From Bosea sp. BIWAKO-01 (lineage in GTDB: Bacteria > Pseudomonadota > Alphaproteobacteria > Rhizobiales > Beijerinckiaceae), in NCBI RefSeq assembly GCF_001748145.1, contig NZ_BCQA01000001.1, positions 6,660,501-6,724,500 on the forward strand: a DNA stretch of 64,000 nucleotides, in the 5' to 3' direction. This document shows, one piece after another, positions 1 through 7,923 of this stretch (positions are counted from its first letter, which is position 1; the number at the start of each line of letters is the position of its first letter). Position numbers and translations under genes: made by a program. Below the pieces are notes generated by a model, which saw nothing but the letters and a program-made list of their open reading frames with translations, was not told the DNA's origin and searched no databases.

Positions 1-212
1 GGCAGCTTCCAGATGCCGAACACATTGCCGATCCGGTCGATGGCGACCTCAAGCCCTGCACCTTGCAGCCATGAGACGAACGCGTCGCGGCCGGCTTTGT
101 CGGCATCCGACCCGGCAAGCCGTGTCAGCCTGCCATCTGCGAGGCGGCCGATTTCGCCGAGCGCCCGCAGGCGGTCGAGCAGGCGCTGCGAGTTGATCGA
201 AGCCTTGCTCAT
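1..212 (-). CDS. M20-type Zn-dependent amidohydrolase (hydantoinase/carbamoylase family), N-terminal part
   Basis: Only the first 70 or so codons lie in the window; the gene runs off the left edge. Reading from the ATG at 210-212, the peptide begins MSKASINSQRLLDRL and continues with a GEIGRLADGRLTRLAGSDADK-type stretch and a segment ending in AIDRIGNVFG. That arrangement (helical start, G.I....G..R....D...R, then D.iGN.fg) is typical of the N-terminus of Zn-dependent amidases that hydrolyse N-carbamoyl amino acids, allantoate or ureidoglycolate. The metal ligands are outside the window, so the substrate cannot be named. An open frame on the same strand in another phase (49-453) has no recognisable content. 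Confidence 0.62.
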   Translation of the reverse strand, partial: MSKASINSQRLLDRLRALGEIGRLADGRLTRLAGSDADKAGRDAFVSWLQGAGLEVAIDRIGNVFGIWKL

Positions 213-916
213 GGCAGGGTCTCGACGCGGTGGCCGTCAGCCGCAGCGCGGGCGGCTTGCGAGCGCGGACACGCGCGTCCGGCGTCGGCCGGCACCCGCG
301 TTTCGGCACCGGCGGAATCAGGCGGCTGACGATATCTGGCGAGATGGTCGAGCAGGAGCATACGGGCCTCTTGGGATCACCTGCCGAAACGATATTGCAT
401 GGCGATCGAAAAAAGCGCTCCAATTGACCGCCCCAATTGTACGTTTGTTTCATCGAGGCTTAAGTGGTCGACGCGGCCGTTGCCCTCGCCCCTTCGATCG
501 CGCCGATCTCGCTGTCCCTGGAAGGACGACACCACGCCTCTATCCTGGGCCGGTGCGTCGTCTCGAAGGACACGGACCCCGCATTCGGAGCAGAGCCGCC
601 GCCAGCCCAAAAATGCGCCGCGGAACGTGGTTCGGCACGCAAACTCTGGTATTATTGTTTGGGAGGCAATTGCTCATGCGTCGGCTGCGACATGAGCTTG
701 GAGACGCGCTCCAGGCATCGGCGATCGGAGATGCAGTCTCGTCCCAGGCTCCGTCGAAGCCAATCGGGTTGGCGTGCGACCGCGCGCTTGATCTTGGTCG
801 GGGGACAGGCGCCCGGCGAAACCACACACGCCTCAAACGCAAGCAGGTGGTCTCCTGATCTGCAGCGGCGCGGAGCGTCAGCTTGTTCCGCCGCTCACAC
901 CATGGAGGAACCAACG
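213..916. other. Intergenic stretch without a supported gene
   Basis: About 700 bases separate the amidohydrolase start from the next gene. All open frames here are Arg/Ser/Pro-rich antisense-type readings with no recognisable motif. An AT-richer patch around 385-460 could hold the divergent promoters, but I cannot define -35/-10 boxes. Confidence 0.5.
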
Positions 917-1438
917 ATGACACCTGTCAAAACAGTGTTTCTCTCCGGGTTACTCTTGTCCTTGGCCCCCGGGGTCGTCCTCGGACAGCCGATCGAAAAG
1001 AAGGGGACCACGCCCTACGTGACGCACTTCATCTTTCGACCTTTGATGAACATCGACATTGCCGGCCTCGGCACGGCCACCTCGCTGGAGGCAGTCGGCA
1101 CCACCCAAAACATGAAGGGTGAAAAGATGTTCGACAAGATGTCGGCACAGTGCACAGCGCTGAGCATCGCGTCGGGCGACAAGAAATACATCGACGGTGC
1201 CTGCGTGCTGGCCGACGCCGATGGCGACAAGATTTTCTCCACCTTTGATACGCGGGACCTCGACAAATCGCAGCCGGAGATGGGTTGTGGCACCCATGTC
1301 ATCACCGGCGGCTCCGGCAAGTACAAGGGCATCACCGGGCGTGAGCCCTTTGCTTGCCTGGCGATGCCTGTCCTGGCCGGCCCCGGCGGATACACCGCGA
1401 TGGACATCCCGCATAATACGGTGTGGGAGATCAAATGA
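917..1438 (+). CDS. Secreted hypothetical protein
   Basis: A 173-residue protein. The ATG at 917 was chosen because GGAGGA lies just upstream (904-909) and because it begins a clean signal peptide (MTPVKTVFLSG, then a Leu-rich core ending VVLGQ). The mature part has two Cys pairs (AQCTAL...GACVL and EMGCGTH...FACLA), which suggests disulfides in a periplasmic or secreted protein, and Gly-rich turns (ITGGSGKYKGITG) like those of small beta-barrel allergen or dirigent-type folds. I do not recognise the family and assign no function. A rho-independent terminator follows at 1501. Confidence 0.78.
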   Translation: MTPVKTVFLSGLLLSLAPGVVLGQPIEKKGTTPYVTHFIFRPLMNIDIAGLGTATSLEAVGTTQNMKGEKMFDKMSAQCTALSIASGDKKYIDGACVLADADGDKIFSTFDTRDLDKSQPEMGCGTHVITGGSGKYKGITGREPFACLAMPVLAGPGGYTAMDIPHNTVWEIK

Positions 1439-1500
1439 CGGGAACATATCCGATCGCAAGTCTGGCGGCCGAGAACCGGCTCCAACCACTCTGATTGAGA

Positions 1501-1528
1501 GCCCGGCCCGACCGCCGGGCTTCTTTCT
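1501..1528 (+). terminator. Rho-independent terminator after the secreted hypothetical gene
   Basis: GCCCGGC and GCCGGGC are perfect 7-bp arms around a 6-base loop, followed by TTCTTTCT. It lies 62 bases after the stop codon at 1438. The reverse strand could also form the stem. Confidence 0.7.
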
Positions 1529-1549
1529 GCCCGGTGAAGACGTCGCTGC

Positions 1550-1690
1550 TGCGCGGCGGGAAGCCAGCGGCGAGAAGCACGGAGATGGTTCGATCATGCT
1601 GGTCGAGATCGCCGCGATGGGTGGGTCGATCTGGTCGCAGCGCCGTGAACATCGCCCCGCTCGCCATCGCGTTGTCGCCACCGGAACCTT
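1550..1690 (-). pseudogene. Relic of the 3' end of a PotC-type ABC permease gene
   Basis: The stretch aligns with the 3' end of the intact permease gene at 19809-20630 (best segment 1591-1686 against 19872-19969, about 85% identical by eye). On the minus strand it still reads RCDQIDPPIAAISTSMI, against the intact RDQIDPTIAAISTIMI. A 2-base gap shifts the frame, and no permease sequence precedes it. It is therefore a decayed fragment. The segment is well conserved in this permease family, so the parent may be a different paralogue. Confidence 0.75.
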
Positions 1691-1742
1691 GACTCTCCAG
1701 TCCCACAATGTTCCTATTTTGTTCTTGTTACAGGAATGAAAT

Positions 1743-1937
1743 ATGCCCGACGACCAGCCGGCCATCACGGTCATCACCGATCAGGATATCGACGCGGTGC
1801 TGCGCGAGGCCGAGGGAGATGCGCGCGAGGCGATCCGCATGTTGCTGCATGATCTCGCAGTCCTGGCCGCTGATGCCGAGCGACTGGTCTCGAAGGGTTT
1901 TGTGCGCGGTCGCGCGCCGTGGAAGAGGATTGGATGA
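1743..1937 (+). CDS. Small hypothetical protein
   Basis: 64 residues, acidic and helical (VITDQDIDAVLREAEGDAREAIRMLLHDLAVLAADAERLVSKGF-type composition). The start ATG at 1743 follows AGGAATG. The stop codon TGA overlaps the ATG of the next gene (ATGA at 1934-1937), so the pair is probably translated as a unit. Family and function are not recognised. Confidence 0.62.
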   Translation: MPDDQPAITVITDQDIDAVLREAEGDAREAIRMLLHDLAVLAADAERLVSKGFVRGRAPWKRIG

Positions 1938-2173
1938 TGGTGACGCGCACGCAGAGGCATTTCTCGCCCTATGACGCGGAGAAACTCCTCGCCCTGGTCG
2001 AGAGCGCCCACCGCGAGATTGGGCAGTATCAAGCGACGGTGCCGCTCAATTCGGCGATCCACACGGCACTGAAGGCTTTCAGGGATGCGGCGACCTTGCT
2101 CGCGGATACTGCGCGCGGCGATGTCGGGACGGGGCGCTCCTTGCCGTCGCACGCGAGACCAGAGCAGTCGTGA
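1934..2173 (+). CDS. Small hypothetical protein, coupled to the preceding gene
   Basis: 79 residues starting MMVTRTQRHFSPYDAEKLLALVESAHREIG. The ATG at 1934 overlaps the stop of the upstream small gene by the ATGA arrangement; an in-frame ATG follows at 1937. Helical, with a low-complexity tail after about residue 60. No recognisable domain. Confidence 0.58.
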   Translation: MMVTRTQRHFSPYDAEKLLALVESAHREIGQYQATVPLNSAIHTALKAFRDAATLLADTARGDVGTGRSLPSHARPEQS

Positions 2174-2483
2174 GCGATACCGGCGGGCAATGGACGTCCG
2201 CCTCCCCTGACGCAGGTTGCGCGCGGCGCAATGATCATCGCCTTTGGAAAGATCACGCGCCGGCGCAGGGCATGATCGATCCAGCCCTACCGGATGTGTA
2301 TATTGACGCATCAGCGCCATTTGATGGCAACTTACAGTTGTGATGATAAACGATTGTAATCGTCGGCCAGTTACGCTTCACGTTTGATCTCGACAACCTT
2401 GTCTTTTCGGTCAATTCTTTCCCCGTGGGTCGTCGGATCAGGCATCCGCCTCCCGCAAGACGCAATCTTCAGAGGATGCGGCT
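2174..2483 (+). promoter_or_regulatory. Upstream region and probable long 5' leader of the cold-shock gene
   Basis: 310 bases without a gene. An AT-rich stretch at about 2325-2365 is the likeliest promoter, which would leave a leader of more than 100 bases before the start at 2484. Long structured leaders are known for cspA genes; here this is inference from spacing only. Confidence 0.4.
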
Positions 2484-2687
2484 ATGGCGACGGGAAACGT
2501 GAAATGGTTCAATACTGAGAAGGGTTTCGGGTTTATTCAGCCGTCAGACGGCGGCAAGGATGTGTTTGTACACATCACAGCCGTGAAAGAGGCCGGCATG
2601 ATGACTCTGACCGAAGGACAGAAGGTCGCTTTCGACTTGAAAACCGAACGCGGCAAGACAGCGGCAGGCTCCCTCCAGCTTCTCTGA
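2484..2687 (+). CDS. cspA: CspA-family cold-shock protein
   Basis: A 67-residue single cold-shock domain, the usual length for the family. The RNA-binding motifs KWFNTEKGFGFI (RNP1) and DVFVHI (RNP2) are intact. Such proteins bind single-stranded RNA or DNA and melt secondary structure; many alphaproteobacterial copies are not cold-inducible. AGAGGAT precedes the ATG. It stands alone, upstream of a convergent Crp-like gene. Confidence 0.96.
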   Translation: MATGNVKWFNTEKGFGFIQPSDGGKDVFVHITAVKEAGMMTLTEGQKVAFDLKTERGKTAAGSLQLL

Positions 2688-3035
2688 TCACCGCCTGACG
2701 TCTTTTGCGCCGAAACGGCTTGCCACCTGACGGCATGTCCTGACATCGCATTTGCGCGGTCAGGCAGCGTTTGGAAGGCCAGGACACCCATCGATCAGGC
2801 GCGCCGGGCGGATTTTACGCCCGCCCGCGCAGGCTAGCCCGCGTGGGTGAGACGCTGCGGAACCGGGAACCCGGCCCTGCGAACCTTCGGTCAGCATGGC
2901 GTGATCGCTGTCGATGAAATTGCGGTTGGCGACGGAGCGGGCAGGACGGCCCGGGATGCCGAATTCGAACCGCCGCAACGCAGATTGCTTGTGCGAGGCT
3001 ATGGTTGAACGTCACGGTTCCGGCGTGCAATGCCG
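2688..3035. other. Intergenic region between convergent cspA and Crp-like genes
   Basis: About 350 bases. Short open frames on both strands have no recognisable content. A GGGCG...CGCCC hairpin near 2805-2825 may help end transcription, but without a clear T run. Confidence 0.4.
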
Positions 3036-3623
3036 TCACCCTGCTGCGCTCAGGCGTCGTTTGATCCTGCTGAATGCAATGGGCGTGATGCCGAGATAGC
3101 GCGCGATATCTCCCTGGGAGAGACGGCTCAACAAGCCCGGCTCGAGCATTTGCATGGCCCGAAATCGCTCCGCGGCGGAATCGCAGAGCAAGGCCTGCTC
3201 GCGGCGCGATTTGCGCTGCCTGACCCAATCCGCGAACTGGCCGTAGGCGCGCTGCAGATCAGCGTTCTCGGCGATCTGCTGCTGCAACCATGGCAGGGGA
3301 ATCCGGATGATCGTGGAAGGTTCAAGTGTTCGTGCGCCGAAGGCCGGCCCGGTATCCTCGACCGCGAACAGGCCCTGATCCGCGATGAAGCTCTTGATCC
3401 GCTCATCGCCCTCGGGCGTGACGTAGACCAGCTTGATCAGCCCCTTCGTGAGGATGAACAGATCAGCGGGCGCATTGTCCGGATCGAACAGGACATGGCC
3501 CTTGGGGTAAGCCCTGACGGCCCAGAGTTTGTCGCCCCAGAGCCTGTCCTGCAAGGCAAGCTCCCGGAGCTGACCCAGGAGTCGGCCGGCCGGAAAACCT
3601 GGCTCATCTAAACCCGGGTTCAT
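3036..3623 (-). CDS. Crp/Fnr-family transcriptional regulator
   Basis: 195 residues from the ATG at 3621-3623; an in-frame TTG 33 bases upstream is less likely. The N-terminal half is a cyclic-nucleotide-binding-like beta-roll (YPKGHVLFDPDNAPADLFILTKGLIKLV). The C-terminal winged helix has LSQGDIARYLGITPIAFSRIKRRL as recognition region. There are no Fnr-type Cys ligands, so oxygen sensing through an Fe-S cluster is unlikely; the effector is unknown. The gene is divergent from the SDR/VTT pair, with only 63 bases between starts, which makes that pair a plausible target. Confidence 0.9.
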   Translation of the reverse strand: MNPGLDEPGFPAGRLLGQLRELALQDRLWGDKLWAVRAYPKGHVLFDPDNAPADLFILTKGLIKLVYVTPEGDERIKSFIADQGLFAVEDTGPAFGARTLEPSTIIRIPLPWLQQQIAENADLQRAYGQFADWVRQRKSRREQALLCDSAAERFRAMQMLEPGLLSRLSQGDIARYLGITPIAFSRIKRRLSAAG

Positions 3624-3686
3624 CGGGAACGCTCGAAGGCATGGCAGGAGGACCAACGACAGGCAAAAGGGAGAGAAGACATCGGA

Positions 3687-4421
3687 ATGCGTACCCCGCT
3701 TTCTCTATCCTCGAAAGTCGTTCTGACGGGCGGCACCTCGGGCATTGGAGCCGAGATGCTGGAAAAGCTCCTGTCCGGCGGGCACTCCGTCATTGTGCTG
3801 GCACGAAGCGCAAGCCGGCTCGAGCCGCGCAACGGACTGGAGGCGATCGATATCGACTTGTCCGATCCTTCGGCGGTCAGGGCGGTGGCAGCCGACATCG
3901 CGGCGCGCCATGCGGATGTGAGCGTGCTCATCAACAATGCGGCGCTCCAATATCCCGTCGCTCTGACCGATCCTAATTTCGATCCCCTGAAAATGGACGC
4001 CGAAATTGCGGTCAACCTGCTGGCCCCGGCCTTGCTGACCCACGGGTTTCTGCCGGGTCTGAGACGGCAGGGCATGGGGACCGCGATCGTCAACATTTCA
4101 TCGGGACTGGCTTTCCTCCCCAAACAGCGGACAGCGCTCTATTGCGCGACCAAGGCGGCGCTGCACAGCTTTTCCCAAAGCCTGCGCTACCAGCTGGAAG
4201 CGGACGGGGTGGCCGTGATCGAGGCGATCCTTCCCCTCGTCGAGACCCCGATGACCGCGGGGCGCGGCAGCGGCAAGATATCGGCGCGCGAGGCTGCAGA
4301 GGCGATCCTGGCGGGCGTCAGGCGTGCGCGGCCGGAGATCCATGTCGGAAAGGCGAGGCTCTTGCCGCTGATATCCAGGCTGGCGCCCGGGCTCAGCCGC
4401 AAGATGATGCGCGGCTCATGA
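3687..4421 (+). CDS. Short-chain dehydrogenase/reductase (DltE-like)
   Basis: 244 residues, classical SDR size. The cofactor motif TGGTSGIG is at 14-21, NNAA near 84-87, and the catalytic set Asn110, Ser139, Tyr152 and Lys156 (YCATK) is complete, so it should be an active NAD(P)(H)-dependent oxidoreductase. Substrate unknown. The sequence resembles the DltE-like SDRs often annotated in lipid or cell-envelope settings. Its stop overlaps the start of the VTT gene (ATGA). Confidence 0.9.
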   Translation: MRTPLSLSSKVVLTGGTSGIGAEMLEKLLSGGHSVIVLARSASRLEPRNGLEAIDIDLSDPSAVRAVAADIAARHADVSVLINNAALQYPVALTDPNFDPLKMDAEIAVNLLAPALLTHGFLPGLRRQGMGTAIVNISSGLAFLPKQRTALYCATKAALHSFSQSLRYQLEADGVAVIEAILPLVETPMTAGRGSGKISAREAAEAILAGVRRARPEIHVGKARLLPLISRLAPGLSRKMMRGS

Positions 4422-5071
4422 AGGGCCTTCTGAAAGTCGCGCTGGCCCTCGCCCTTGCGTTCGCGTCAACCGCGCTCATCGTCAAAGCGACAGGCCTGGT
4501 CTCCGAGCGCAGTGCGCTCGCCTTCATCGAGGCCGCGAAGGAGATCAACCCGCTCTATCTGGGAGTGGGCGTCGTCCTGCTGCTGGCGATCGACCTTTTG
4601 ATTGCGGTGCCCACCATGACGACGATCCTGATCGCCGGATATGCGATGGGCCCGCTCCTGGGCGGAGCTTCCGCCGCCACCGGGCTGATGCTGTTGGGGC
4701 TTGGTGGATACGGGATGGGGCGTCGCTTTGGCAGACCCATCCTCGCCAGGCTTTTCAAGGATGGCGAAAAGCTCGCGGAGATCGAACGGGCCTTTGCGAA
4801 GAACGATCTGCTCACGCTGTTTGCCTGTCAGGCGCTGCCGATCCTGCCCGAGCTCAGCTGCACCATTGCCGGAATAACCCGGATGCGGTTCCGACGTTTC
4901 CTGTTCGGCTACTCAGTCGGCGTCATACCCTTTGCCTTCATCGTCGCCTGGGCGGGTTCGAAGAGCACTCTGAGCAATCCCGCGCCGGCGATCTATGCTG
5001 CGATCACCGTCAGTGTCGGACTTCTCCTTGCCTGGACGCTCATCCGCAGGCGATCTTCCTGCACGGCCTGA
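4418..5071 (+). CDS. VTT-domain (TVP38/TMEM64-like) membrane protein
   Basis: 217 residues with about five hydrophobic segments: an N-terminal one, LYLGVGVVLLLAIDLLIAVP, a Gly-rich GLMLLGLGGYGMGRRFG region, and two near the C-terminus. The order of membrane segments, amphipathic loop and GYAMGPLLGGASAATG is that of the VTT/SNARE-associated family, distant relatives of DedA that scramble or transport lipids. ATGA overlap with the SDR gene points to a shared, possibly lipid-linked, role. Confidence 0.83.
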   Translation: MKGLLKVALALALAFASTALIVKATGLVSERSALAFIEAAKEINPLYLGVGVVLLLAIDLLIAVPTMTTILIAGYAMGPLLGGASAATGLMLLGLGGYGMGRRFGRPILARLFKDGEKLAEIERAFAKNDLLTLFACQALPILPELSCTIAGITRMRFRRFLFGYSVGVIPFAFIVAWAGSKSTLSNPAPAIYAAITVSVGLLLAWTLIRRRSSCTA

Positions 5072-5158
5072 GAGCCATGACGATGCGACGGCGGGGCAGC
5101 GAGCGACGCCCCCGAATTGCCCTCTCCGCCGTTGCGACCAATGTTTGACCCACGCGCG

Positions 5159-7681
5159 TCACCGCTCGATCAGCCGGTGCTCGGTGCGGGCGGCCGCCCA
5201 TTCCACGAAGGTCTTCGGGCAACTCGTGGCCGCATAGAAGATGAACGGGTCGGCCTCGGCCTTGGCATTCTCCAGAAGGTGCCATTCGCCGAGATAGAAA
5301 TTCGCCTCGCAGGTCTGGTCGCCATGCGTGACTGGGTCCCGGCTCTGCGTCGCGGCGCGCAAGACGTTGCGATCGATCTCGCCGCGATAGAACTGGATGA
5401 TCGGGGCTGGCCAGACCGTCATGTCGACCCCCTTGGCGGCGGTGGCGAGCCGCCCCCCTCGCCCCGAACGTGCGGAGACGATGTGCAGCCACAAGGCGGC
5501 GTAGGCATCATCGGGCTTGAGCGTCAGGGCCCGTTCGAGGCCCTGAATGGCCTCGTCGGGCCGTCCGTCGAAGAAGGCAAGCCAGCCGCGATAGCGCAAC
5601 GCATTGACATTGTCCGGGTCCAGCGCGAGCGCCTGATCGAACCTGGCGATCGCGTCGCGCTGCCGGCCCATGGCGTCAAGGATACCAGCCATGCCGACCA
5701 GCGCCTCGGCACTGGACGGTTGCAGGCGAACCTGGGCTTCTGCGTCCTCGAGCGCTGCATCGAGCAAGCCAAGCGCGAGCTCCGCCTGGGCGCGCAGGCC
5801 AAAGATCCCGGGCACGGGCGCCGCCGCGGTGGCAATCGCGCGGGTGTAAAGGTCGCGCGCGGCGTCCCAGTCCCGCGCCTTCCGCCGCGCTTCGCCGACG
5901 ACAAGGAAGGCGTTCTGCTCGACTTTGGGGAGATCGCCGGGGGACAGGGCGGCCTGGGTCCTGCTGACCAGCGTCAAGGCCCTCTCGCGCACAAGCTTGT
6001 CGTTGCCGACCGCCACAGCATGGGCGAGATGGCTGCGCGGATCGCGCGGATACTGGCGAACGAGCTCGACGGCGCGTGCGAACCATTCAGCATCGTCCTT
6101 TGGCAAGCGCGCCGGCGGAATCGTCATCCGCGCCAGGGCTACGTCACCAAAGCCCGCGCGCGGGATCGAGAGGAATGGCAGGGCTGTAAGGCCGAGTGCG
6201 ACTGCAAGCGCAGGGCGGGCCCAGCGCGGGCGCCGCGTCCCGGCATCCCAGGACAGCAGGATCAGGGCGCCGAGAATGGCCCCGGTGAGAGCCCCGCCGC
6301 CATGGCTGGCATGGTCGAGCTGGCCAGCTGCGAGCCTGCCGCCGGCGAGGAAGGTCGCGAGCAGGATCGCGACGCAGAATGCCTGCAGCCAGAGGCGGCG
6401 GGCATCGTCGGCAAGCCGGAGGCTCACCACGAGGCCCGCAGCGATCACGGCCATGATGGCGCCGGAAGCCCCTGCACCAATCAGGGTTGCCGGGTTCAGC
6501 AGGATCGAGCCGAGCGCCCCCGCAAGCCCGCCGAGCAGGAAGATGGCGAGAAGCCAGCCCATCCCGAGGACCGGCTGCAGGAACCAGCCGGCGATCGCCA
6601 GGATGACGACATTGCCGATCAGATGCGCCAGGCTCCAGTGCAGGAACATGGCGAGGGCGAGGCGGTACCATTGCCCGGCCTGGATAGCGAGTTCGCTGGA
6701 GACGCCGCCGAACAGCACGATGGTCATGCCGGTGACACCGAGGCTCTGCGACCGGACGTAGGTTTCAACCAGTTCGCCGATGAAGACGAGGATGAGGAGA
6801 GCCGCCAGCGCCAGCGTTGCCCAGGGGACGGGCCGGAGACCGGCGGACAGCGCGGCTTGCCCCGGAGCGCCGCCGGGAATGCCAGGTTCGGCACCAGGGG
6901 GCTGCTCGGGCGCGACCTCCCTGGCCCCGTTCACCAGGCGGAGCACGGTGGTTCCCGCGGCTTCGTCGTAGAAGGCGTCGCGCCCCCGCGCGATCGCGTA
7001 CAAGGCGGCGATCACCGCCATGGCGTGCGGCAGGTTGCCGAGGGAACCCAGGATGGATTCCAGATCGTTCGGAAGCGGCCCCCCGAAGCGAAGGGCCGCG
7101 AACAGCAGGACCGCCATTGCCAGCGACGCCAGGCCGGGCAGCGCGAACAGGATGTAGCGCCGGCCAAGCGCGGCGCGGATCTCTGCTGCGGTGGCCGGCT
7201 CGTCCCACCGTGGCAGGACGCGCAGGGACAACAGATGGCGCCCGAGGCTCGGCACGCCGCGGATCTCCAGCAGCCACCGCATCAGCGCCAGCAGCGGCCA
7301 TTGCAGGACCGACAGGTCGAAGGCCAGCGTCATCTGGTCCCCAGCGTTCAACGCATAGCTGAGCGAGGTCGTGACGCTTGAACCGGCCTCCTGCCGTGAC
7401 AGCGTGTAGAACCGGGCGGTCGGCTGCCCGAGCAGCGATTTCGTGCAGATGCTCTCCGCGGTCGGCCGGAAGCCGACGGGGCTCTCGATCGTCGCGGGGC
7501 GGCCTTGCGCGGGCCGGCAATCCGTCATGAAGCTGGAGCCGTCGATCAGCGCCCCGTTCGACAGCGGGAACAGGACGGCCGCCAGTGCCTGGGTGACGAT
7601 CATCACGACGACAAGATCGATCAGGAATGCGAGGCCGCGTCGCAGGACGCCGCCCTTCACCCAATCCGGTGCGTCCCCCAT
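5159..7681 (-). CDS. RDD - rhomboid protease - TPR fusion membrane protein
   Basis: About 840 residues from the ATG at 7679-7681; an in-frame GTG at 7763-7765 would add 28. Order: RDD domain (RRGLAFLIDLVVV near 14-26; LGRHLLSLRVL near 147-156), Pro/Gly linker, a six-helix rhomboid domain (about 285-480) and a C-terminal TPR region (about 540-780). The rhomboid core is intact: HWSLAHLIGN (348-357), catalytic Ser406 in GAGASG, and His460 in HASHGGG. Rhomboids are intramembrane serine proteases. The TPRs would dock a substrate or partner, presumably on the cytoplasmic side. The combination is unusual. It stands alone between the VTT gene and the chemosensory cluster. Confidence 0.9.
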   Translation of the reverse strand: MGDAPDWVKGGVLRRGLAFLIDLVVVMIVTQALAAVLFPLSNGALIDGSSFMTDCRPAQGRPATIESPVGFRPTAESICTKSLLGQPTARFYTLSRQEAGSSVTTSLSYALNAGDQMTLAFDLSVLQWPLLALMRWLLEIRGVPSLGRHLLSLRVLPRWDEPATAAEIRAALGRRYILFALPGLASLAMAVLLFAALRFGGPLPNDLESILGSLGNLPHAMAVIAALYAIARGRDAFYDEAAGTTVLRLVNGAREVAPEQPPGAEPGIPGGAPGQAALSAGLRPVPWATLALAALLILVFIGELVETYVRSQSLGVTGMTIVLFGGVSSELAIQAGQWYRLALAMFLHWSLAHLIGNVVILAIAGWFLQPVLGMGWLLAIFLLGGLAGALGSILLNPATLIGAGASGAIMAVIAAGLVVSLRLADDARRLWLQAFCVAILLATFLAGGRLAAGQLDHASHGGGALTGAILGALILLSWDAGTRRPRWARPALAVALGLTALPFLSIPRAGFGDVALARMTIPPARLPKDDAEWFARAVELVRQYPRDPRSHLAHAVAVGNDKLVRERALTLVSRTQAALSPGDLPKVEQNAFLVVGEARRKARDWDAARDLYTRAIATAAAPVPGIFGLRAQAELALGLLDAALEDAEAQVRLQPSSAEALVGMAGILDAMGRQRDAIARFDQALALDPDNVNALRYRGWLAFFDGRPDEAIQGLERALTLKPDDAYAALWLHIVSARSGRGGRLATAAKGVDMTVWPAPIIQFYRGEIDRNVLRAATQSRDPVTHGDQTCEANFYLGEWHLLENAKAEADPFIFYAATSCPKTFVEWAAARTEHRLIER

Positions 7682-7923
7682 GCCCCCATCCCGATCATGG
7701 CCGGCAGCCCTTTGCGCTGCTTTGGTCGGCCGCAAGCTCAGGTTGTCATGAATAGGGGGCGCCACTCAGCTTGTCACGGCCTCGCCAAATCGGCCGGCCA
7801 AAGGATTGGTCTCGTCGTCGTAACGACACCAAGCCAGCACGGGAATGGGCAGAAACGGTACGCCCTCCGCACCTGCCCTCACCACTGCCATGACATCGAA
7901 GTCGCCGTTGATGCGGCTGCGCG

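Noticed and set aside
464..916. Upstream extension of the secreted hypothetical protein to 464
   Set aside because: It would bury the signal peptide behind 150 unfamiliar residues; the ATG at 917 has a clear ribosome binding site.
2760..3099. Small genes in the cspA/Crp intergenic region
   Set aside because: Frames on both strands have no motif, no good start signal and overlap each other.
5117..7381. Plus-strand open frame of 754 codons
   Set aside because: Antisense to the rhomboid fusion; composition (Arg/Gly/Gln/Pro-rich) and lack of any domain show it is a GC-rich shadow.
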